A stretch of 36,942 bases of DNA from Serratia sp. Ag1 (GTDB lineage Bacteria > Pseudomonadota > Gammaproteobacteria > Enterobacterales > Enterobacteriaceae): NCBI RefSeq assembly GCF_000743355.1, contig NZ_JQEI01000006.1, positions 1 through 36,942 on the forward strand. Direction: 5' to 3'. The notes beneath the pieces are model-generated. The model was not told the DNA's origin and made no database searches. It worked only from the letters and a program-made list of their open reading frames with translations. Numbering within the stretch: position 1 is the first letter of the stretch; the number at the start of each line of letters is the position of its first letter. Both the position numbers and the translations under genes were made by a program. This document shows, piece by piece, positions 30,958 through 36,942 of the stretch.

Positions 30958-32967
30958 TTATAAAACATCGAGATAATAGGCAATGCTTTCTGCGGCTTTG
31001 CGTCCTTCCGCGATGGCAGTCACGATCAGATCGGCCCCGCGCACAATATCGCCACCGGCAAAAATCTTACGGTTGCTGGTCTGATAGGGATAACCCGCCA
31101 CGGTAGGCGCAACCACCCGTCCTTGGCGATCCAGCACCACATTGTGTTCGGCCAGCCAACTCATCCGGTGCGGGCTAAAACCAAAGGCCATGATCACTGC
31201 ATCCGCAGGCACAATGTGTTCAGAATCCGCCACCACCACGGCCTGCCGCCGCCCTTGGCTGTCGGCAGCTCCCATCTCGGTACGCTGCATCCTGATGCCG
31301 CTCACGTTACCCTCGCTATCCAGTACTATCCCCAACGGCTGCAGGTTGAACATGAATTCAGCGCCCTCTTCCCGGGCATTTTTCACTTCCCGCTTGGAAC
31401 CTGGCATGCTCTTTTCATCCCGGCGATAAGCACAAATCGCCTGCGTCGCGCCCTGGCGCAGCGACGTGCGCACACAGTCCATCGCAGTATCCCCTCCACC
31501 CAGCACGATCACCCGCTTGCCTGCCATGCTGATGTACGGGCTTTTCGGGTTATCGGGGTAGCCCATCAGATGCTGGGTATTGGCTATCAGGAATGGCAAC
31601 GCGGCATAAACCTGTTGCGCATCCTCATTTTCCAAACCTGAAGTCATGGATTTATAGGTTCCGACCCCCAGGAATAGCGCGTCATATTCATTCAGCAGGG
31701 CTTCCATTGAGATATCTTTGCCAATCTCGGTATTCAGCCGGAACTCCACCCCCATATCAGTGAAGATTTCACGCCTTCTGGCCATCACGTCTTTTTCCAG
31801 TTTGAACGCCGGAATGCCGAAGGTCAGCAGGCCGCCGATTTCTGGATAACGATCAAACACCACCGGTTTAATGCCGTTACGCACCAGAATGTCGGCACAA
31901 CCCAGCCCTGCCGGGCCCGCACCGATGATCGCCACACGCTTGCCACTGCTCTTGACCGCCGACATGTCTGGCCGCCAGCCCATCGCAAAGGCGGTTTCGG
32001 TAATATATCGCTCAATATTACCGATCGTGACCGCGCCACCGTGGCCGTTCAGGGTGCAGGATTGCTCGCACAAACGATCTTGCGGGCAAACCCGGCCACA
32101 CACTTCTGGCAGGCTGCTGGTCTGGTGCGACAGTTCTGCGGCCTCCCAAATCCGCCCCTGATCGGCCAGCTTGATCCATTGCGGGATCTGGTTATGCAGC
32201 GGACAGGTCCAGGAGCAAATGCTTTGCTTACCGCAGTTCAGGCAGCGCTCCGCCTGCTGGTGAATTTGCTGTTCATTGAATGGCCGATAGATTTCTGCAA
32301 AGGTGGTTTTGCGTAATTCAAGTGGGATCTTGCTGGCTTCCAGCCTTGGCGCTCGGGGTTGTTGCAGCAGATTACGCACCGGCTTGGGTTGTGCCTGGCG
32401 GTTTACCACGGCTTTCTGCTGGCTCACGCTGCCAAACAGTTGGCTCTGCAGATCGCGCGCCGCCGTGCGCTGGCGCTTTTGCCTCTGCTGTTCAACCAAG
32501 GTTTTACGATCAACCAGGCTCAGCGCGTGAGTCGGGCAAGCGCGCACGCACGCAGGCTCTTGGTTAAGCTCGTTACACAGATCGCATTTCTGGGCTTCTG
32601 TCTTCTGATAACTGTCCGCCAGACGATGGTTGGCAGGCTGTACGGTTTCGGTTACCACCGTCATCATACCGAACGGGCAAGCCACGGCGCAGGCTTTGCA
32701 ACCGATGCACTTTTCCTGGCTGACCTGAATACTGTCATGATCTTGTACAATCGCCCCGGTCGGGCAAACATTGGCACAAGGGGCATTTTCGCAATGATGA
32801 CAAAACACCGCCGTATTGGCATTAGGCCCTTGGATCACCTTCACCCTTGGAGTGAAATACTCCCGCTGGCTGGGATAATCCCCATGATGATGAGCTGTCA
32901 CACATGCCACTTCGCAGCTTCGGCAGCCAATACAAGCCTCTGATTCTGCAACGATAAATTGATTCAT
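30958..32967 (-). CDS. aegA: AegA-type Fe-S/FAD oxidoreductase
   Basis: 669 residues from ATG 32967 (AAAGGA site; the TTG-type extension to 32994 is not used). An N-terminal HydN-like Fe-S region carries CIGCRSCEVAC, CHHCENAPCANVCP, CIGCKACAVACPFG and CDLC...CVRACP. A glutamate-synthase-small-subunit-like region follows: CLNCGKQSICSWTCPL, GRVCPQDRLCEQSC, two dinucleotide folds with AIIGAGPAGLGCADIL and VIVLGGGDTAMDCVRTSL, and FAGGDIVRGADLIVTAIAEG. This is the AegA/YgfT layout. In E. coli AegA has been linked to formate-dependent uric acid breakdown together with FdhF and HydN, and here all three are in one operon. Confidence 0.92.
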   Translation of the reverse strand: MNQFIVAESEACIGCRSCEVACVTAHHHGDYPSQREYFTPRVKVIQGPNANTAVFCHHCENAPCANVCPTGAIVQDHDSIQVSQEKCIGCKACAVACPFGMMTVVTETVQPANHRLADSYQKTEAQKCDLCNELNQEPACVRACPTHALSLVDRKTLVEQQRQKRQRTAARDLQSQLFGSVSQQKAVVNRQAQPKPVRNLLQQPRAPRLEASKIPLELRKTTFAEIYRPFNEQQIHQQAERCLNCGKQSICSWTCPLHNQIPQWIKLADQGRIWEAAELSHQTSSLPEVCGRVCPQDRLCEQSCTLNGHGGAVTIGNIERYITETAFAMGWRPDMSAVKSSGKRVAIIGAGPAGLGCADILVRNGIKPVVFDRYPEIGGLLTFGIPAFKLEKDVMARRREIFTDMGVEFRLNTEIGKDISMEALLNEYDALFLGVGTYKSMTSGLENEDAQQVYAALPFLIANTQHLMGYPDNPKSPYISMAGKRVIVLGGGDTAMDCVRTSLRQGATQAICAYRRDEKSMPGSKREVKNAREEGAEFMFNLQPLGIVLDSEGNVSGIRMQRTEMGAADSQGRRQAVVVADSEHIVPADAVIMAFGFSPHRMSWLAEHNVVLDRQGRVVAPTVAGYPYQTSNRKIFAGGDIVRGADLIVTAIAEGRKAAESIAYYLDVL

Positions 32968-33013
32968 AGTATCCTTTCCGAACAATTTGGCCAAAAAGAC
33001 ATCACTAAAGAGT

Positions 33014-33084
33014 TATACCCACATAATTCGGGTTGCTTGTAGGCGACAGCGCGCAGCCAAGCACCTTGAAGCATGACGGGTATA
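33014..33084. repeat. Dispersed intergenic repeat, inverted short copy
   Basis: Begins TATACCCACATAATTCGGGT, then TGCTTGTAGG, and ends CTTGAAGCATGACGGGTATA, which is the reverse orientation of the copies at 24410 and 25585. It lies in the aegA leader. Confidence 0.65.
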
Positions 33085-33176
33085 GCGTTATGACCTTTTG
33101 TATCGCTGGCGTAGGCAGGTATCTTCAGGGTTATAACCATGTAAATTTAATGGTTATAATTGATTACGTTCCATGA

Positions 33177-33192
33177 CATTTCGCATGAAAAA
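33177..33192. promoter_or_regulatory. Possible FhlA-type activator site
   Basis: CATTTCGCATGAAAAA agrees with the E. coli FhlA upstream activating consensus CATTTCGTACGAAATG at 12 of 16 positions and keeps the half-sites CATTTCG and GAAA. The position is about 210 bp upstream of aegA, suitable for a distant activator. No matching sigma-54 promoter was seen, so the call is weak. Confidence 0.35.
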
Positions 33193-33352
33193 AGCGTACT
33201 GCAAAAAATTATGCAAAATTACTCAGATAAGTGGAGGGATTATGGGGAGTTAAGCCGCAGGGAGGACACACGTTAGTCTGCAAACTCTATCGGCCTGCTA
33301 TCCGTCGTCTATGCTTAGAGCAATTGGAAAACATTTATTCAAGGTTGTTCCT

Positions 33353-36292
33353 ATGCAGGGTCATTTGTCCATGCTAAAAAAGCGTTTCCCTCTACATATC
33401 CAGATTGCTGCGCTTTTTATGCTGCTGATCGTTTCCATCGGCAGCGCGATTGTTATTTTCAGCCATAGTCAATTGACCAGATTAACCGAGATCAGCACCC
33501 ACCGGCAGTATCAAAAAACCGGTGAGGCGATTGCCGCTGAATTGGATGCGGTGACGCGAACCATGATGATGTCGGTTAACATCCTGACGGATATGCCCAT
33601 TACCGAAGCCCTTACGCTTGAACAAAGAATGGCTTCCGTGGGCAAATTTGTGGAGATCCTGAAACAAAACGACTACGCCAGTTCAATATACGTGGCTTAT
33701 CCCAATGGGGATTTTTTTATGCTGCGACGCGTCACAGCGGCGAATCGTGAGTTTTTTAAGGTGCCAGAACATGGGCAATGGATAGTGCAAAGCAATCGCT
33801 TTTTGGCAACTCAGCCGGAAAAGCGGCTGGTTTATCTCGACGCTGCTCAAAAAGTGCTGGCAGTAAAAACCGTGGATGAAACACCCTACGATCCGCGCAC
33901 CCGTGGCTGGTATATACAGGCACTAAAGCAACCCGATCTGGTGACCTCGCCAACTTATATCTTTAAAGTCACCGGAGAGACCGGCTTCACTTACAGCCGC
34001 AGGGCCGACAACCAACAGGTGGTTGTCGGCCTGGATGTTTCTTTGGCTTCATTGTCGCAATTTTTGCAACGGCAGAATCTCCCCCCTGGCAGCCAATCGG
34101 CCATCATCAATTTCGACAATGAAATTATTGCCAGCCAACCACCGCTCAACAACGAGCAGACAAAAGATAAAAACGGTTTTAACCAGATTGAGCGCATCCC
34201 GGTATTAAAAACGTTGCTGGCTTTTCATGATGATAACGTCGCGGGTAGCGACAACAGCAGTTTTCAGTTTAAAGCACAGGGACAAGACTGGTTCGGTGCC
34301 GTGCTCAATATCAAAAACAACGTTCACCACTATCATCTGGCGATTGCAACGCCCTCCAGTTATCTCACCGCTGGTGCCAACTCCATTCGCAACCGTTCAA
34401 CGCTGGTCGCTTTTATTCTGTTGTTATTCAGCTTGCCTGTGGTTTGGTATTTCTCGTTACGCATTTCCAGGCCGCTGATTCGTTTACGGCAAGATGCCGA
34501 AGCTATCAGCACTCTGACGTTTGACGATCGTGCAGTTGAGCACTCGATTATTGAAGAGATTGACGATCTGCATCACGCCATGTCCAAAATGAAGCAGACG
34601 CTGAAACAATTTATCTCAATGGGCAGTATCTTGTCTGCCAAAGACAATTTCCCTCAGCAAATGCAGGGATTGTTGAATGAAACTGCGGATATTGCCGCCA
34701 TGAACGGTGGCGTCATTTTCCTCGCTGATAAGAATAAAGAGATATTTACCCCTATCGCTTTCCATTGGAATGACCAAGACATCCCAATATCAGAGATTGG
34801 TGCAATACGCTTCGAACCGGATAACTTCGCCACATTTTGGCAGATACGGGAAAGCCAGTCGGTTGCCGGGGTATTTGACAATCAACATATTCCCGCGCCG
34901 CTGCGTGAGTTTTTCCAAGCCTCTCTTCCATTGCACTATATTGCCGTTCCGATGCAAACGCATGACGAAGAGTTGTTGGGGTTCTTGCTGCTGTTCAACA
35001 CCGCCGAATTAAGCCCTAAACGCAAGAGCGATAAAATACAGTTGGTCAACGCGCTGGTTGGCAGTTTGTCCGTAGCGATAGAAACGCAGTATTTACTGCA
35101 AGAGCAAAAAAACCTGCTGAATGCCTTTATTGAGCTGATCGCCGGGGCGATCGACGCCAAAAGCGCCTATACCGGTGGGCATTGCCAACGGGTGCCAGAA
35201 ATTACCAAAATGTTGGCAGAAGCCGCCGTCGAAGTACAAGACGGCCCATTCGCCGATTTCACGCTGTCGGAAAACGAGTGGGAAGAGTTACACATCGCCT
35301 GCTGGTTACATGATTGCGGCAAGATCACCACGCCGGAATTTGTGGTGGATAAAGCCACCAAGCTGGAGCTTATTTACGATCGTATTCACGAAGTACGCAT
35401 GCGTTTTGAAGTATTGAAAAGAGAAAAAGAGATCCTGTATTTACGCAACCAGCTTCAGGGCAACCAAGACACGGCGGGTGAGCAGCAACTGGCAGAAGAA
35501 CTGCGCCAGTTGGATGAGGATTTCTATTTTATCGCCCAATGTAATGTCGGCGGTGAGTTCCTGTCTGACGATGCGCTCGCCCGCATTCGGCAGATTGCCA
35601 ACTATCAATGGACCCGAACCCTGGACGATAGCGCTGGCGTTTCGCAGGCCGAATGGGCGCGTAAAACCCGCCAGCCAGCGCGTGATCTGCCGGTACAGGA
35701 AGCCATGCTGGCGGACAAAGAAGAACATATCATCTACCGGGATGCAAAAAACCATCTGCCGGAAAGTTTCCAATTCAAGCTCAAGGAACCCACCTATCTC
35801 TATAACTACGGCGAAGTTTATAACCTCTCGATTCGCCGTGGCACGCTCAATGACGAGGAGCGTTATAAGATCAATGAGCATATTATGCAGACGATCATTA
35901 TGCTCAACAGGCTTCCGTTCCCGCGTACGATGGCGAATGTAGCAATCATTGCCGGTGGCCACCACGAACGCATGGATGGTAAAGGCTATCCTTATCAGTT
36001 GAACTACCAGCAAATGAGCATTCCGGTCAGGATGATGGCGATTGCCGATGTCTTTGAAGCGCTGACCGCCGCCGATCGTCCTTATAAACCAGGGAAAATG
36101 CTGTCAGAAGCGCTGAAGATCATGACATCCATGGTGAATGACAATCATCTGGATCGTGAACTGTTTATTCTGTTCCTGCAGTCTGGCGTTTGGCGTGCTT
36201 ACGGCGTGGCCTATTTACAGGCGGATAAAGTGGATGAAGTGGATATCGAGGCGCTGATAGACAAACTCGGCCCGCAGAATATCACTCTGTGA
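33353..36292 (+). CDS. Membrane sensor with HAMP, GAF-like and interrupted HD-GYP domain
   Basis: 979 residues from ATG 33353 (AAGG 8 bp upstream; the ATG at 33311 lacks a site). An N-terminal transmembrane helix (HIQIAALFMLLIVSIGSAIV), a periplasmic dCache-like domain (about 40-330, with YDPRTRGWYIQAL) and a second helix (TLVAFILLLFSLPVVWYF) are followed by HAMP (ISRPLIRLRQDAEAIS) and a GAF-like region. The C-terminal domain has HCQRVPEITKML, HDCGKITTPEFV (H653-D654), then HHERMDGKGYP (870-880) and IADVFEALTAADRPYKPGK, the HD-GYP cyclic-di-GMP phosphodiesterase motifs. About 150 residues are inserted between the HD and GYP parts. It senses an extracellular ligand and probably lowers c-di-GMP. 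Divergent from aegA. Confidence 0.9.
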   Translation: MQGHLSMLKKRFPLHIQIAALFMLLIVSIGSAIVIFSHSQLTRLTEISTHRQYQKTGEAIAAELDAVTRTMMMSVNILTDMPITEALTLEQRMASVGKFVEILKQNDYASSIYVAYPNGDFFMLRRVTAANREFFKVPEHGQWIVQSNRFLATQPEKRLVYLDAAQKVLAVKTVDETPYDPRTRGWYIQALKQPDLVTSPTYIFKVTGETGFTYSRRADNQQVVVGLDVSLASLSQFLQRQNLPPGSQSAIINFDNEIIASQPPLNNEQTKDKNGFNQIERIPVLKTLLAFHDDNVAGSDNSSFQFKAQGQDWFGAVLNIKNNVHHYHLAIATPSSYLTAGANSIRNRSTLVAFILLLFSLPVVWYFSLRISRPLIRLRQDAEAISTLTFDDRAVEHSIIEEIDDLHHAMSKMKQTLKQFISMGSILSAKDNFPQQMQGLLNETADIAAMNGGVIFLADKNKEIFTPIAFHWNDQDIPISEIGAIRFEPDNFATFWQIRESQSVAGVFDNQHIPAPLREFFQASLPLHYIAVPMQTHDEELLGFLLLFNTAELSPKRKSDKIQLVNALVGSLSVAIETQYLLQEQKNLLNAFIELIAGAIDAKSAYTGGHCQRVPEITKMLAEAAVEVQDGPFADFTLSENEWEELHIACWLHDCGKITTPEFVVDKATKLELIYDRIHEVRMRFEVLKREKEILYLRNQLQGNQDTAGEQQLAEELRQLDEDFYFIAQCNVGGEFLSDDALARIRQIANYQWTRTLDDSAGVSQAEWARKTRQPARDLPVQEAMLADKEEHIIYRDAKNHLPESFQFKLKEPTYLYNYGEVYNLSIRRGTLNDEERYKINEHIMQTIIMLNRLPFPRTMANVAIIAGGHHERMDGKGYPYQLNYQQMSIPVRMMAIADVFEALTAADRPYKPGKMLSEALKIMTSMVNDNHLDRELFILFLQSGVWRAYGVAYLQADKVDEVDIEALIDKLGPQNITL

Positions 36293-36310
36293 TAGTAACC
36301 TGAACAAGAT

Positions 36311-36334
36311 AGGGGCTGCTACAGATAAGCCCCC
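36311..36334. terminator. Hairpin after the HD-GYP gene
   Basis: AGGGGCT, a ten-base loop and AGCCCCCT give a GC-rich stem 18 bp after the stop codon. No T run follows, so the terminator call is weak. Confidence 0.4.
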
Positions 36335-36362
36335 TGAGATTGATGACAAAACAGTCTTTTAA

Positions 36363-36470
36363 CCCGAGATACCCGGGCCTAGCGCACCGAGGGGCGCTCC
36401 GGCGGCTTGCGCCGCTACGACCCCTTCGGCACGCTCTCCCTAATATCTGACTTGGTCAGCAGTCCAAGGA
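36363..36470. other. GC-rich non-coding stretch
   Basis: Between convergent genes lies a short GC-rich patch (about 36370-36440) with stems such as GGCGGCTTGCGCC. One frame reads GGLRRYDPFGTLSLISDLVS, which recalls RYDPFG of Rhs proteins but has no supporting context. Nothing definite. Confidence 0.3.
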
Positions 36471-36508
36471 GCAGATAACTCCCTCTTCTTAATAAACCCA
36501 CTTACAGA

Positions 36509-36942
36509 TTACTGAACCAGTAAATCCCGCAATGCCTGCAACAGTTTGCCCCCCGGTTGAAACTCATTCAGTAAAGAGAAATGGTTACACCCGGCGACAC
36601 GCTGGTACATCACCGGGTTGCCACATTGTGCCAACGCTTCAGCATACTCCTGCGAATGGCGAATCAATTCGGGTAACTCCTCCGCACCGACCTGCACAGC
36701 AACGGGTACACCCACACTGACAGAATGAATCGGGCTATAGTCACGGATCTCTTTTGGTGTAAGCGCCAGGTTGTCATTCAACCAGCTCAAACTGATAGGC
36801 TCCAGATCCACCAACGCACTGATTGGCATCGCATGGGAGACTAACGGATGACCACGGTGAACGGCGGTAAGATGCCCACCAGCAGAATGCCCAGACAGGC
36901 AAACCTTACCCGGAGTGATATTAAACCTTGGCTGGTGGTGAG
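36509..36942 (-). CDS. Alpha/beta hydrolase, carboxylesterase-like (partial)
   Basis: The frame stays open to the window end, so the N-terminus is missing; the visible part is about 144 residues. KVCLSGHSAGGHLTAVHRGH gives the G-x-S-x-G nucleophile elbow (GHSAGG), and GCNHFSLLNEF near the C-terminus the catalytic His. VQVGAEELPELIRHSQEYAE contributes the acid region, typical of the alpha/beta hydrolase-3/kynurenine formamidase-like family. The ATG at 36829 inside the domain is not the true start. Likely a small-molecule esterase or amidase; substrate unknown. Confidence 0.85.
   Translation of the reverse strand, partial: HHQPRFNITPGKVCLSGHSAGGHLTAVHRGHPLVSHAMPISALVDLEPISLSWLNDNLALTPKEIRDYSPIHSVSVGVPVAVQVGAEELPELIRHSQEYAEALAQCGNPVMYQRVAGCNHFSLLNEFQPGGKLLQALRDLLVQ

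Larger units (their letters stand above)
32968..33352. other. Divergent promoter region of aegA and the HD-GYP gene
   Basis: It holds an inverted copy of the dispersed repeat (33014-33084) and an FhlA-like site (33177-33192). A direct repeat TGCAAAA is at about 33198-33220. No clear sigma-54 -24/-12 promoter was found, and no CDS. Confidence 0.5.

Noticed and set aside
30313-32943. Plus-strand ORFs opposite hydN and aegA, up to 313 residues
   Set aside because: They overlap unequivocal Fe-S protein genes in antisense, and their composition is explained by cysteine and alanine codons of the real genes.
33000-33180. Sigma-54 promoter of aegA
   Set aside because: A GG/GC pair near 33050-33065 on the minus strand has wrong spacing (9 instead of 10) and poor -24 context.
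36400-36475. Rhs fragment suggested by RRYDPFG
   Set aside because: Only one short motif in a GC-rich hairpin-forming patch, with no flanking Rhs-like sequence.

Overview
The window looks like chromosome from a member of the Enterobacterales, most likely the Serratia/Yersinia group. This is inferred from the enterobacterial fdhF-hydN-aegA locus, an OmpG-like porin, and several copies of a dispersed repeat whose ends read TATACCCGTCATACTTCAAG and GCAACTCGAATTATTT. No species call can be made from sequence reading alone.

Two halves differ in character. Positions 1 to about 17.8 kb form an accessory island. From the left it carries a partial Rep-type replication initiator (open at the window edge), an AlpA-like regulator, a cluster of five 11-bp palindromes, an unknown lysine-rich protein, a tyrosine integrase, a DUF2787 protein, a RadC/JAMM protein, and a papain-like cysteine-peptidase candidate. 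Next come a divergent Mu-repressor-like/Ner-like pair, several small exported or membrane proteins, and a free-standing FtsK gamma-like domain. From 8 to 12 kb there is decayed material (primase zinc ribbon, IS66 pieces, unknown fragments, an orphan LexA-type box) around a membrane protein and an HNH nuclease. Positions 12.0-13.4 kb hold a probable HEPN/DUF3644 protein. Positions 13.7-17.1 kb hold a complete His-Xaa-Ser (Hxs) radical-SAM peptide-modification operon, hxsD-hxsB-hxsC-hxsA, with all junctions overlapping. A 156-bp MITE-like element and an orphan intrinsic terminator lie near the apparent right border.

From 18 kb onward the DNA looks like stable chromosome. First is a five-gene plus-strand operon whose four junctions are all ATGA overlaps: thermostable-hemolysin (GNAT-like) protein, AMP-forming acyl ligase, haem-oxygenase-fold diiron-type oxidase, short-chain dehydrogenase, and exported TPR protein. 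It has the make-up of a small biosynthetic pathway for a fatty-acid-derived product that I cannot name. Next is a minus-strand glycan locus of a secreted GH3 hexosaminidase, an OmpG-like porin and a DigH/GHL10-like lipoprotein with a long GGNTD tandem repeat. Both spacers of this locus are filled by the dispersed repeat. Then comes aegA-hydN-fdhF, with fdhF using cysteine in place of selenocysteine. This set matches the formate-linked electron-transfer route described for E. coli AegA/HydN/FdhF. A large membrane sensor with dCache-like, HAMP, GAF-like and an unusually interrupted HD-GYP domain follows, and the window ends inside an alpha/beta hydrolase.

The two most promising systems are the Hxs operon (a defined family set whose product is poorly understood) and the hemolysin-like/AMP-ligase/diiron-oxidase/SDR/TPR operon.
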